Shown in pieces: positions 8,395 to 16,877 of a DNA stretch of 35,502 bases; within the stretch, counting starts at the first letter, position 1; every line of letters begins with the position of its first letter. The stretch is from Rhodopseudomonas sp. AAP120 (GTDB lineage Bacteria; Pseudomonadota; Alphaproteobacteria; Rhizobiales; Xanthobacteraceae), in NCBI RefSeq assembly GCF_001295845.1, contig NZ_LJIC01000023.1, positions 1 to 35,502 on the forward strand, written 5' to 3'. The notes below the pieces were generated by a model. That model was given only the letters and a program-made list of their open reading frames with translations, was not told the DNA's origin and did not search any database. Position numbers and translations under genes: made by a program.

Positions 8395-11312
8395 CACTCG
8401 GCCTCCGGCGCTGCGGCACGGCCGCCCGGCGGCTGGCGATGCGCGCGGATCGATTGGTGGGCCAGAGCGATCAGCATCAGCGTTGTCGCGCCGACCACCA
8501 GGGCGAACACGCCGAGATCGAACAACGCGGCGCTCGCCAGAGGTACTTTGCCGATCCATGGGATGTCGGCATAGGCGAAGGCCGAGGTCAGAAACGGCCG
8601 GGCGAACGGCATCGCCGCCGCGCCCGTCATCAGCGCCAGCAATAGGCCGACGCCAATCCAGCGCAGCGGATGCACGCGCAGCCGCGCTTCGAGCCAGCGC
8701 GTGCCCCCGGCCATGTATTGCAGGATCAGCGCCGCGGCCATCGCGATGCCGGCAACGAAGCCGCCGCCCGGCTGGTCGTGGCCGCGCAGCAAGAGATACA
8801 TCGCGGCGATGAAGATGAACGGGAACAGCAGCTGCATGATCACCGCCGGCACCGCCAGATAATCCGCCGCGGTGTCGCCGCGGCTGCGTCCGTCGCGGGC
8901 GTCGTCGTGCTCGTCCTGCAGCCGCTGCTGCTCGGGGAGCTCGACGCTGTCGGCGGCGGGGCGGAAGCGGCGCAGCAGCGCGAACACCGACAGCGCCACC
9001 ACCGCCAGCACGGTGATTTCGCCCAGCGTATCGAAGCCGCGGAAATCGACCAGGATGACGTTGACGACGTTGGTGCCGCCGCCGTCCGAATACGCGTGCC
9101 GGACGAAGAATTGCGAAATGCTGTCCGGCAGCGGGCGGGTCATCGCCGCATAGGCGAGCAGCGCGACGCCGATGCCGGCCGCGGTGGCCACGACCATGTC
9201 GCGGAGCCGCTGGGTGCGGAGTAACAGGCTGCGCTCCGACGTGGTTTCGCCGGTCTCGAACTGCTTCGGCAGCCAGCGCAGTCCGAGCAGCAGCAGCACC
9301 GTGGTGACGATTTCGACACCGATCTGGGTCAGCGCCAGATCCGGCGCCGAGAACCACACGAAGGTGAGGCAGGTCGTCAGCCCCGCGCCGCCGATCATGA
9401 TCAGCGCGGCGAGGCGATGAAACTTGGCGACCGCGGCGCCGCCGAGCGCGCAGGCGATGCCGACCGCCCAGACGCCGGCCAGCGCCGGCTCCATGCCGTC
9501 GAACGACACGGGCGCGAGGTTCAGCCCGCGCAGTAGCGCCGGCCAGGCCGCCGCCACCAGCGCCACGCAGATCAGCAACAGCAACTGCGGCTGCAGCCGG
9601 CGGGTGCCGATCACCCGCTCCACCGCGCGGGCCCAGCGCCACGACACCGTCACCAGCACGCGATCGAAGATCCGCTGCGTCTTGAAACGGCCGTCGAACA
9701 GCGAACTCGTCAGCCCTTCCTGCAATGGCTTGCGCAGCATGACGTAGAGCAGCACGCCACCGACCAGCGCGATGACGCTCATCAGCAGCGGCCAGTTGAG
9801 ACCGTGCCAGACCGCGAGGCTGTAGTAGGGCGTGGCGGCGCCCAGCACCGATTGCACGGCGACGTGCAGGAACGGTCCGATCGTCAGCGACGGCACGATG
9901 CCGACGACCAGACAGGTCAGCACCAGCAGTTCGACCGGAAAGCGCATCCAGCGCGGCGGCTCGTGCGGAATGCGCGGCAGATCGACCGGCGGCGGCCCGA
10001 AGAACACCTCGCGGATGAAGCGCAGCGAATAGGCCACCGTGAACATGCTGGCGAGCGTGACGATATAGGGCAGGGCGTCGTCGAGCATCGAGCCGTCATG
10101 CGTCTCGATCGTCTCGGCGAAGAACATTTCCTTGGAGAGGAAGCCGTTGAGCAACGGCACGCCGGCCATCGCCGACGCGGCGACGATCGCCAGTGCGCCG
10201 GTCTTCGGCATGAATTTCCACAGGCCGCTGAGACGTCGCAGATCGCGCGTGCCGGTCTCGTGGTCGATGATGCCGGCCGCCATGAACAGCGACGCCTTGA
10301 AGGTCGCGTGATTGAAGACGTGGAAGATCGCCGCAACCAGCGCCAGCGGGCGGTCGAGCCCGATCAGCAGGGTGATCAGTCCGAGATGGCTGATGGTCGA
10401 ATAGGCCAGTAGCCCTTTCAGGTCGCGCTGGAACACCGCGAGGTAAGCGCCGACGATGAAGGTGGCGAGTCCGGTGGTGCCGACCAGCCAGAGCCATTCA
10501 TTGGTGCCGCCGAGCACCGGCCACAGCCGCACCAGCAGGAAGACGCCGGCCTTCACCATCGTGGCAGAGTGCAGGTAGGCGGAGACCGGCGTCGGCGCGG
10601 TCATGGCCCGTGGCAGCCAGAAGTGGAAGGGAAACTGCGCGCTCTTGGTCAGCGCGCCGAGCAGGATCAGGATCAGGGTCGGGATGTACAGCGCGTGGCT
10701 GCGGACCTCGGCACCGGCTGCCAGCACCGCGTCCATATCGTAGCTGCCGACGATGTGGCCGAGCAGAACCACACCAGCGAACAGGCACAGGCCGCCGGTG
10801 CCTGTCACCGTCAGCGCCACCCGCGCGCCCTCACGGGCTGCTGCGTTGTGGTGCCAGTAGCCGATCAGCAGGAACGAGAACAGGCTGGTGAGTTCCCAGA
10901 AGAACACCAGCTGGATCAGATTGCCCGACAGCACGATGCCCAGCATCGCGCCCATGAAGCCCTGCAGAAACGAGAAGAACCTCGGCACCGGATCGGACGG
11001 CGACATGTAGTAGCGCGCATACAGCGCCACCAGCGCTCCGATCGCGGTGATCAGGCAGGCGAACGCCCAGGCGAAACCATCGAGCCGCAGTGTGAAAGTG
11101 AGGCCGTATTGCGGCAGCCAGGCGAACCTGTGCTGGATCGGCGCGGCCGCGGAGCCCGGATACAGCCAGGCCAGCAGCCCGAGGCAGCCAAGCGCCACCA
11201 GGGCGGCGAGCCAGGCCTCGGCATTGCGCGCATTGGCGGGCAGAAGGGCAGCAATCAGGGCACCGGCGAACGGAAGGAGGAGGACCGCAAGAAGAAACTC
11301 ATTCTGCGGCAT
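8394..11312 (-). CDS. mrpA: Fused Mrp/Mnh/Pha antiporter subunit A-B
   Basis: The 972-residue protein joins a NuoL-like MrpA (about 1-790) to an MrpB domain (about 810-960, starting LAVPAVIMQLLFPFIFI and carrying GHDQPGGGFVAG). In the MrpA part E140 (FFWELTS), K223 (LTKSAQFPFHFWLP), H230 and K299 (FQRDLKGLLAYS) are at the positions of the residues shown to be essential in Bacillus MrpA, so activity is expected. The A-B fusion is the arrangement known from rhizobial pha genes and similar group 2 operons. AAAGGAG sits five bases before ATG 11310-11312. It is the first gene of the operon mrpAB-C-D-E-F-G. The 231 bases upstream (11313-11543) hold no convincing gene and must contain the promoter. 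The complex exports Na+ or K+ for H+ at the inner membrane; which ion cannot be read from sequence. Confidence 0.94.
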   Translation of the reverse strand: MPQNEFLLAVLLLPFAGALIAALLPANARNAEAWLAALVALGCLGLLAWLYPGSAAAPIQHRFAWLPQYGLTFTLRLDGFAWAFACLITAIGALVALYARYYMSPSDPVPRFFSFLQGFMGAMLGIVLSGNLIQLVFFWELTSLFSFLLIGYWHHNAAAREGARVALTVTGTGGLCLFAGVVLLGHIVGSYDMDAVLAAGAEVRSHALYIPTLILILLGALTKSAQFPFHFWLPRAMTAPTPVSAYLHSATMVKAGVFLLVRLWPVLGGTNEWLWLVGTTGLATFIVGAYLAVFQRDLKGLLAYSTISHLGLITLLIGLDRPLALVAAIFHVFNHATFKASLFMAAGIIDHETGTRDLRRLSGLWKFMPKTGALAIVAASAMAGVPLLNGFLSKEMFFAETIETHDGSMLDDALPYIVTLASMFTVAYSLRFIREVFFGPPPVDLPRIPHEPPRWMRFPVELLVLTCLVVGIVPSLTIGPFLHVAVQSVLGAATPYYSLAVWHGLNWPLLMSVIALVGGVLLYVMLRKPLQEGLTSSLFDGRFKTQRIFDRVLVTVSWRWARAVERVIGTRRLQPQLLLLICVALVAAAWPALLRGLNLAPVSFDGMEPALAGVWAVGIACALGGAAVAKFHRLAALIMIGGAGLTTCLTFVWFSAPDLALTQIGVEIVTTVLLLLGLRWLPKQFETGETTSERSLLLRTQRLRDMVVATAAGIGVALLAYAAMTRPLPDSISQFFVRHAYSDGGGTNVVNVILVDFRGFDTLGEITVLAVVALSVFALLRRFRPAADSVELPEQQRLQDEHDDARDGRSRGDTAADYLAVPAVIMQLLFPFIFIAAMYLLLRGHDQPGGGFVAGIAMAAALILQYMAGGTRWLEARLRVHPLRWIGVGLLLALMTGAAAMPFARPFLTSAFAYADIPWIGKVPLASAALFDLGVFALVVGATTLMLIALAHQSIRAHRQPPGGRAAAPEAE

Positions 11313-11543
11313 CCGGACTCCTTTCGATCCAAATTCGTCGTGCGCGGCCCTTTCGGCGACGTTCTACTCTGCCTTTATGGTGGCGACCGGCTGCCGGGGC
11401 AAGGGCATTGGACCTCCGAAGGCGCCTGCGAGCAACCCTACTGGCCGAATCGCAGCTTGTGCGCTGCTTGCATTGCGACAAATCGCGCGGGCTGGCCCCA
11501 TGTAGGACCGCTCACGCGAGACGCCGAGCTGCGCGCCGCCTCA

Positions 11544-12410
11544 TCATGACGTCGCGTTCGTGGTGAGATCGGTGGACGTGGCCGCAGGCGGCTCGCGCCC
11601 CGCGATGCGGTCGTATTCGGCGCGGACTAGCTGCTTGCCGTAGACGCGCTCGAGCCGGCGGACCGTAAAGTGTCCGTGGGCGATGTCCTGAAAATGGTCG
11701 ATGAACGCGTAGTTGATGGCGGCGCCGCCGATCGCGCCGGCGACCGGAAGAGCTTGCGCCGCAACTTTCTGCGACACCACGATGCCGAACCGCGCCGCCA
11801 CCTGCGTGACGAACTTGACGAGGATCGACGCGCCCTCATTGGCGAGGCCTCGTTCCGCGATCAACCGGGCCGCCTCCGAGACCGTCTTGGCAAGCACGGC
11901 TCGGGTGGCGAAATAGCCGCTCTCCGCAGCGTCGGTCGAGCCCGCGCGCCCGCCCAGCGCGAACACCTCGACGCAGGCGAGGGCGGCTTCGGGATCGCTG
12001 AGGTCTTCGCCTTCGCTTCTGGCAATTTCGGCAATGGCTCGCAGCATGATGACCGTGGAGACCGGAAGCTCCATGGGCAGCGCCGCCAGTCCGAATGTGC
12101 CGCCGACCGCACCCGAGGCCGTAGCGAGCGCGCGGTGCAGGCGCTGGGACCCTGACGAGCGCGACGCCGGCAGCGTGCGAAGCGCGACCTTCAGCGCGGC
12201 TTCCAACCCTTTGGACGTCGCCGACGAGATCGCTTTGGTCACGGTGGCGGGCAGGGCGAAGCCGATCAGTTCGACCGGTCTGCCGGCCAGACTGGTCAGC
12301 CGTCCGGCGAGGCTGGGATGTTCGAGCAACCCGACGGCGCGGCGAAGCGCGTCGCGATCGTCGGGGGTGAATTCAGGGGCTTGTTGAAGGGACACTTCTT
12401 GGAGGGACAA
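11544..12410 (-). CDS. EcsC family protein
   Basis: A 288-residue protein matching the EcsC family (PF12787 type): an alpha-helical protein with glycine/alanine-rich hydrophobic stretches, including ALATASGAVGGTFGLAALPMELP and ALPVAGAIGGAAINYAFIDHFQDIAHGHF, the last being the most recognisable family block. The function of EcsC proteins is poorly known; in Bacillus ecsC lies beside an ABC transporter, but no such neighbour exists here. The start is uncertain: the reading frame has no early ATG. TTG 12408-12410 is used, with GTG five codons later as an alternative. An ATG overlapping the DUF1810 stop (12485-12487) is in the wrong frame. Confidence 0.75.
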   Translation of the reverse strand: MSLQEVSLQQAPEFTPDDRDALRRAVGLLEHPSLAGRLTSLAGRPVELIGFALPATVTKAISSATSKGLEAALKVALRTLPASRSSGSQRLHRALATASGAVGGTFGLAALPMELPVSTVIMLRAIAEIARSEGEDLSDPEAALACVEVFALGGRAGSTDAAESGYFATRAVLAKTVSEAARLIAERGLANEGASILVKFVTQVAARFGIVVSQKVAAQALPVAGAIGGAAINYAFIDHFQDIAHGHFTVRRLERVYGKQLVRAEYDRIAGREPPAATSTDLTTNATS

Positions 12411-12486
12411 TGCGGTCGATCCTGCAGGTTCCAGGAAGAACGAACCGAGGCGGACGCGGTTCCCGCGCCAGCCCGCGAGCTGGGCA

Positions 12487-12912
12487 TCAGCGAAGTTTCG
12501 AGAGCGTCGCAGGATCCTTGCCGTCGGGATAGAACGCCTCGATCGCGTGGCCGAAGATCGGTTCGGTCGAGACCGCGTCGAACAGCGTCATGCTCGACCG
12601 AAACTTGAGGTCGTCCGGTGACCCCAGGATGTCGGTGATCGACTTGTCGCGCGCCGCCAGGACGAGCCTCGTGCATTCGATCAGGCGCGGTCCCAGCACC
12701 TCGTGCTGCAGATATGCGGAGGCTTCTGGGCGGGATCCGATCGCAAACCGCTGCGCCATCGGGCTGAAGCCGAGGCCTGCAATCTGCGGAAAGATGAACC
12801 ACATCCAATGCGACGCCTTACGGCCTCGAGACAGCTCTTCGACGACTCGCCGATAGACTGGAGCCTGGGCGTCGACGAAGCGCTGCAGCTCGAACGGGTC
12901 GCTCACGCGCAT
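12487..12912 (-). CDS. DUF1810 domain protein
   Basis: A 141-residue protein (139 if GTG is used) matching DUF1810. It has the family features RFVDAQAPVYRRVVEEL at the N-terminus, the very typical SHWMWFIFPQIAGLG, then the acidic and aromatic C-terminal motif LFDAVS-EPIFGHAIEAFY. Members are small helical proteins of unknown function, sometimes labelled calpastatin in databases without experimental support. Start choice: AAGGAG directly abuts ATG 12910-12912, which is too close, but lies six bases before an in-frame GTG (12904-12906); GTG is probably the true start. A longer form from an upstream ATG is also possible. It is divergent from the sirtuin gene, sharing an intergenic space of about 70 bases. 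Confidence 0.8.
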   Translation of the reverse strand: MRVSDPFELQRFVDAQAPVYRRVVEELSRGRKASHWMWFIFPQIAGLGFSPMAQRFAIGSRPEASAYLQHEVLGPRLIECTRLVLAARDKSITDILGSPDDLKFRSSMTLFDAVSTEPIFGHAIEAFYPDGKDPATLSKLR

Positions 12913-12982
12913 CTCCTTGCTGTCGCCCGCGTCCGGCATGATGCCGTAGCAACGCGAGCGGGGACTGCCTATGTAGATCGGA

Positions 12983-13789
12983 ATGGCACACAGTGATCTC
13001 AAGGCGTTCGTCGAGAACCACCAGCGGCTGTTCGTGCTGACGGGCGCGGGCTGCAGTACCAACTCCGGAATCCCGGACTATCGCGATGCAGACGGCAGCT
13101 GGAAGCGCACGCCGCCGGTGCGATTTCAGGCGTTCATCGCCGACGATGTCACACGGCGCCGCTATTGGGCCCGCAGCATGATCGGCTGGCGCCGGTTCGG
13201 GCAAGCCAGGCCCAACGATACCCATCACGCACTGGCGCGGCTGGAGGCCAGCGGTCGCAGCCGGATGCTGCTGACGCAAGACGTCGACCGCCTGCACCAG
13301 GCCGCCGGGCACCGGGAGGTCGTCGATCTCCACGGACGGCTCGACCTGGTTCGCTGCATGGCGTGTTCGGGCACCCTCCGGCGCGCCGATTTCCAGGACG
13401 ATCTGATCCGCCTCAACGCAGCCTGGGCGGATCTCGATGCAGCCGCCTTGCCGGACGGCGACGCCGAACTCGACCATCAGGATTTCTCGACCTTCACGGT
13501 GCCAGGCTGTCCGAACTGCGGCGGCATGATGAAGCCTGACGTGGTGTTCTTCGGCGAGGCCGTTCCCAAGGACAAGGTCGCCATGGCGATGGAGAGTCTC
13601 GGCCAGGCCGACGCCATGCTGATCGTCGGCTCGTCGCTGACGGTTTATTCGGGCTACCGGTTTGCACGCGAGGCGGCACGGCTCGGCATCCCGATCGCCG
13701 CGGTCAATCTCGGCCGGACACGGGCGGACGATCTTCTGGCGCTCAAGGTCGAAGACCGCTGCGAAACGGCGCTCGCGTTTCTGCTGTGA
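12983..13789 (+). CDS. Class II (SIRT4-like) Sir2 family protein
   Basis: A 268-residue sirtuin. The NAD-binding GAGCSTNSGIPDYR spans 21-34, the catalytic histidine is H117 in DLHGRLD, and four zinc ligands are present as C125-x2-C128 and C176-x2-C179. KPDVVFFGE and IVGSSLTVYSG are in place. Length, PDVVFFGE and YWARSMIGW agree with class II, the group of SIRT4. The usual TQNVD motif reads T98-Q99-D100-V101-D102, so the asparagine that contacts the nicotinamide ribose is replaced by aspartate. Sirtuins remove acyl groups from lysine or transfer ADP-ribose using NAD+; with this change the rate or reaction may differ. ATG 12983 has a weak ribosome binding site (GATCGGA). The gene ends about 125 bases before the cobalamin riboswitch and is probably not part of that unit. 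Confidence 0.9.
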   Translation: MAHSDLKAFVENHQRLFVLTGAGCSTNSGIPDYRDADGSWKRTPPVRFQAFIADDVTRRRYWARSMIGWRRFGQARPNDTHHALARLEASGRSRMLLTQDVDRLHQAAGHREVVDLHGRLDLVRCMACSGTLRRADFQDDLIRLNAAWADLDAAALPDGDAELDHQDFSTFTVPGCPNCGGMMKPDVVFFGEAVPKDKVAMAMESLGQADAMLIVGSSLTVYSGYRFAREAARLGIPIAAVNLGRTRADDLLALKVEDRCETALAFLL

Positions 13790-13915
13790 GGCCCTGCCGT
13801 CGGATCTGTGAGGTGCATCGACCGGCGCGGCGCATTTCTGTTCCTGACTTAAGGATCATTACGTAAGTGTCCGCCCTGATTGTGCGGCGGCATCGCGCGT
13901 GCTTAACGGGCGAAT

Positions 13916-14091
13916 GGACCGGTGCCTCTCGCCTGAGGGGTGAAACGGGAATGCGGTGCGGGGCTGTTGCCCCAATGCCGCGGCTGCCCTCGCAACTGTG
14001 GGCGGATTGGAGCGTCCTCGAATGCCACTGGCCTGCGGGCCGGGAAGGCGGACGTTTCCACAAATCCGCGAGCCAGGAGACCGGCCGGTCC
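13916..14091 (+). promoter_or_regulatory. Cobalamin riboswitch upstream of btuCDF
   Basis: The conserved cobalamin riboswitch blocks appear in order: GGTGCC (13921), TGAAACGGGAATGCGGTGCG (13941-13960), GCAACTGT (13992-13999), TGCCACTGG (14023-14031), GGGAAGGC (14042-14049) and the B12 box AGCCAGGAGACCGGCC (14071-14086). A seven-pair closing stem P1 joins 13916-13922 (GGACCGG) to 14085-14091 (CCGGTCC). The class binds adenosylcobalamin or a relative and normally lowers expression when B12 is plentiful. The genes downstream are a B12-type ABC importer, which fits. Confidence 0.95.
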
Positions 14092-14129
14092 TTGTGAAAC
14101 TCGTTCGGCGATGGGCCGACAGAGGACCG
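14086..14129 (+). promoter_or_regulatory. Predicted Shine-Dalgarno-sequestering hairpin after riboswitch
   Basis: CGGTCCT at 14086-14092 is exactly complementary to AGGACCG at 14123-14129, a stem that covers the strong ribosome binding site AGAGGA (14121-14126) lying six bases before ATG 14133. The 5' arm of this hairpin is also the 3' strand of riboswitch stem P1, so the two structures exclude each other. No U-tract follows, which points to control of translation rather than transcription termination. Only base pairing is seen; the direction of control is inferred and not settled. Confidence 0.5.
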
Positions 14130-14132
14130 ACC

Positions 14133-14186
14133 ATGAAGATTTCGGAAGCGCCGCGTAGCGGCGTTGATTGTCGTGCGCGCTGCTGA
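14133..14186 (+). CDS. 17-codon leader ORF overlapping btuC start
   Basis: ATG 14133 with the best ribosome binding site of the locus (AGAGGA, six-base spacing) opens a 17-residue frame, MKISEAPRSGVDCRARC, ending at TGA 14184-14186. It overlaps the first codons of btuC in another frame. Either it is a short leader peptide whose translation is coupled to btuC, or it marks the true btuC start separated from the body by a one-base frameshift: reading ATG then AGA would give MRFRKRRVAALIVV running straight into BtuC. No known family. Confidence 0.35.
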   Translation: MKISEAPRSGVDCRARC

Positions 14187-15180
14187 TCGGGCTGTCCTGC
14201 CGATCCTCGCGGGCATCGTCGTTGTGCTGTTTCTGCTGTCGCTCGGCATCGGACCGGTGCGGCTGTCGATCGGCGCGGTGATCAGTGCGCTGTTCGGCGG
14301 CGGCAGCGACGCGCAGCGCTCGATCGTCCAGGACATCCGGCTGCCGCGCGCGATCCTCGCGCTGGCGATCGGTGCGATGCACGGCCTTGCCGGCGCCGCG
14401 CTGCAGGGTCTGCTACGCAATCCGCTGGCCGCGCCGTCGCTGTTCGGCGCGCCGCAGGCCGCGGCGTTCGGCGCCGTGCTGGTGATTTCGCTCGGCCTCG
14501 CCGACGCGCTGTCGTTCCTGCTGCCGCTCGCGGCGATCGGCATGGCGTTCGTCTCGGTGTTCATCCTGATCGCGGTCGCCGGGCGCAGCGCCAATCTGCT
14601 GTTGCTGATCCTCGCGGGGCTGGCGCTGTCGAGCCTCGCCGGTGCGGCAACCTCCCTGGCGCTCAATCTCGCCTCCAATCCGTTCGCCGCGCTGGAGATT
14701 TCGTTCTGGCTGCTCGGCTCGCTCGAGGACCGCAGTTTTCAGCACATCACGCTGGCGCTGCCGTTCATGGCCTGCGGCGCAGCGCTGCTGCTGACGCGCG
14801 GCGAGGCATTTCGCGTGCTCAGTCTCGGCGAAGAGGCCGCGCAGAGCCTCGGCGTCGACGTCGGACGGCTGCGTCTGCAAGTGATCCTCGGCGTCGCGCT
14901 GGGCGTCGGCGCGGCCGTGGCCGTCTCCGGCACGATCGGCTTCATCGGTCTGGTGATCCCACATCTGATGCGGCCGCTGGTCGGGCACGATCCGGGCCGG
15001 CTGCTGCTGCCGAGCGCATTCGGCGGCGCGGCGCTACTGCTCGCCGCCGATATCGCGGTGCGCCTGATCCCGTCGAGCAGCGGCATCAAGGTCGGCGTGC
15101 TGACGGCGCTGATCGGCGTCCCGTTCTTTCTCTATCTGGTGGTGCGCGAGCGCCGTGCACTCGGCGGCAGCGTGGCATGA
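14164..15180 (+). CDS. btuC: BtuC-like FecCD family ABC transporter permease (cobalamin)
   Basis: A 338-residue inner-membrane permease of the FecCD/BtuC family with about ten helices. Family blocks are clear: DIRLPRAILALAIGAMHGLAGAALQG near residue 60, GAPQAAAFGAVLV near 97, and the C-terminal GTIGFIGLVIPHLMRPLVGHD about 260, the cytoplasmic coupling region facing the ATPase. The start is uncertain: only TTG 14164 or GTG 14173 are in frame, with no good ribosome binding site, while a strong one serves an ATG one frame away. The preceding cobalamin riboswitch gives the likely substrate as cobalamin or a corrinoid rather than haem or siderophore. The stop overlaps the ATPase start (ATGA). Confidence 0.88.
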   Translation: MIVVRAADRAVLPILAGIVVVLFLLSLGIGPVRLSIGAVISALFGGGSDAQRSIVQDIRLPRAILALAIGAMHGLAGAALQGLLRNPLAAPSLFGAPQAAAFGAVLVISLGLADALSFLLPLAAIGMAFVSVFILIAVAGRSANLLLLILAGLALSSLAGAATSLALNLASNPFAALEISFWLLGSLEDRSFQHITLALPFMACGAALLLTRGEAFRVLSLGEEAAQSLGVDVGRLRLQVILGVALGVGAAVAVSGTIGFIGLVIPHLMRPLVGHDPGRLLLPSAFGGAALLLAADIAVRLIPSSSGIKVGVLTALIGVPFFLYLVVRERRALGGSVA

Positions 15181-15965
15181 CCCAGGACGATGACTTCGTG
15201 GTCGATCGGTTGCGGGTCAGCCGCGGCGGCCATGTGCTGGTGCAGCCGATCTCGTTCGGCCTGTCGCGCGGCTGCATGGCAGCGGTCGTGGGGCCGAGCG
15301 GCGCCGGCAAAACCACGCTGCTGCGCGCGCTTGCCGGGCTGGTACCAAGTGAGGGCCGGGTGCTGCTCGGCGGAGCCGAGGTCGCGCGCATGCCGGTGCG
15401 GCAGCGTGCGCGGCAACTGGCCTATGTTCCGCAAGGTGAGGCGGTGCACTGGCCGCTGCCGGTCCGCGACGTGATTGCGCTCGGCCGCTACCCGCATGGC
15501 GGCGCCGATCCGCGCCGGCTGGCGGCGGGCGATCTCGATGCGGTCAGCCGCGCGCTCGACGATGTCGATCTGGCGCCGTTGCAGCATCGCCCCGTCACCG
15601 AACTGTCCGGCGGCGAGCGGCGCCGCGTTGCGATCGCGCGGGCGCTGGCGACCGCCGCCCCGGTGCTGCTCGCCGACGAGCCGATCGCATCGCTCGATCC
15701 GTATTTCCAACTGGCGGTGATGGCGCTGTTGCAGCGTCAGGCCCGCGCCGGTGCGCTGGTGATCGTCGTCACTCACGATATAGGACTCGCCGCGCGGTTT
15801 GCCGATCAGGTGCTGATGCTGCGCGACGGCAGGCTCGCGGCGATGGGGCCGCCGGCCGCCGTGTTGGCGCCGCCGCAGCTCGCCGAGGTGTTCTCGATCG
15901 ACGCCTACCGCGCCGATCACGAGGCGCAGCCGGTACTGGTGCCATGGGCGATGCGGAGCGCGTGA
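15177..15965 (+). CDS. btuD: BtuD/FecE-like ABC transporter ATPase
   Basis: A 262-residue ATP-binding subunit. Walker A is GPSGAGKTT at 39-47, the ABC signature is LSGGERRRVAIARALA, Walker B is VLLADEPIASLDP and the switch histidine is in VVTHD. ATG 15177 overlaps the btuC stop by four bases, and its TGA overlaps the btuF start by one base (TGATG), so the three genes form one translated unit. It powers import through BtuC at the inner membrane. The closest relatives by motif are FecE, BtuD and HmuV; the riboswitch favours B12. Confidence 0.9.
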   Translation: MTQDDDFVVDRLRVSRGGHVLVQPISFGLSRGCMAAVVGPSGAGKTTLLRALAGLVPSEGRVLLGGAEVARMPVRQRARQLAYVPQGEAVHWPLPVRDVIALGRYPHGGADPRRLAAGDLDAVSRALDDVDLAPLQHRPVTELSGGERRRVAIARALATAAPVLLADEPIASLDPYFQLAVMALLQRQARAGALVIVVTHDIGLAARFADQVLMLRDGRLAAMGPPAAVLAPPQLAEVFSIDAYRADHEAQPVLVPWAMRSA

Positions 15966-16837
15966 TGCGAAGGTGGTTGCTGATTGCGGCGATCAGTTGC
16001 GTCGCGGTGATCGCCGCGCCCTCGGCCGCGGCGGCCGCCGTCAAGCGGATCGCGTCGATCAACATGTGCACCGATCAGCTGCTGCTGGGGCTGGCCGATC
16101 CGGAGCAGATCGTCGGGCTCGGGCCGTATGCGCGCGATCCGCATCTGTCATGGCTGGCCAAACAGGCCGAGCGCTATCCGCGGCTGTCGGGGGAGGCGGA
16201 GGACCTGTTGGTTCTAGCGCCCGACGTCATCCTGGCCGGTCGCTACGGCAAGCGTGCCACGCGCGAAATTCTGCGCGCGAAGAAACTCGCGGTCGAGGAA
16301 TTCGACACGCCGCGCAGCATCGACGACGTCAAGGCGCAGATCGCGCGAGTAGGTGGGCTGGTCGGGCATCCGGAACGCGCCGATGCGATGATCGCTGACC
16401 TCGACCGCGCGATCGCACGCACGACGGCCGTCGCGGCAAAACATCCCGCGCGTGTGCTGGCGCTGTCACGGCGCGGCTGGGTGACGGGCGGCGACAGCCT
16501 GCTGAGTTCGCGGCTGAAGACCGCTGGTCTGTCGAATGCCGCGACCGATCTCGGCTACGCCTATGGCGGCTTCGCATCGCTCGAGACCATCGTCGCGGCC
16601 CGGCCGGACCTGCTGCTCCTCGCCGAGGATCAGCCCGCGGCGGAGGACCAGGGCAAGGCCCTGCTGCTGCATCCGTCGATCCAGCACGCGTATCCGCCGA
16701 GCCGCCGTATCGTCATTCCGGAGCCGCTGACGATCTGCGGCGGCGCGATGTTCGCTGTGGCGCTGGATCGGCTGGTCGAGGCGATCGAGCGTATCGATCA
16801 TGCGCAGAGCGCGCCGGTCGACGGTGCGGCCCGTTAG
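15965..16837 (+). CDS. btuF: BtuF-like periplasmic cobalamin-binding protein
   Basis: A 290-residue substrate-binding protein of the helical-backbone (TroA/BtuF) class. A signal peptide is visible at 1-25 (MRRWLLIAAISCVAVIAAPS then Ala-rich), with cleavage likely near AAAA-AVKR. The mature part begins with RIASINMCTDQLLLGLAD, a standard opening of this class, and contains APDVILAG, GGFASLETIVAARPDLLLL and PEPLTICGG. ATG 15965 is preferred over an upstream in-frame ATG at 15944 because it gives the clean signal peptide and a TGATG overlap with btuD. No lipobox cysteine is seen, so it is soluble in the periplasm. The gene ends 40 bases from the convergent small Cys-rich gene. Confidence 0.88.
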   Translation: MRRWLLIAAISCVAVIAAPSAAAAAVKRIASINMCTDQLLLGLADPEQIVGLGPYARDPHLSWLAKQAERYPRLSGEAEDLLVLAPDVILAGRYGKRATREILRAKKLAVEEFDTPRSIDDVKAQIARVGGLVGHPERADAMIADLDRAIARTTAVAAKHPARVLALSRRGWVTGGDSLLSSRLKTAGLSNAATDLGYAYGGFASLETIVAARPDLLLLAEDQPAAEDQGKALLLHPSIQHAYPPSRRIVIPEPLTICGGAMFAVALDRLVEAIERIDHAQSAPVDGAAR

Positions 16838-16877
16838 TCCGATGAGTTCTTTCCCCCGGCATCCATCGATCGGCCGC

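Noticed and set aside
8394-11312. Reading the A-B fusion of the antiporter as a new gene fusion
   Set aside because: Fused PhaA-PhaB/MrpAB proteins are already known from rhizobia and other group 2 operons.
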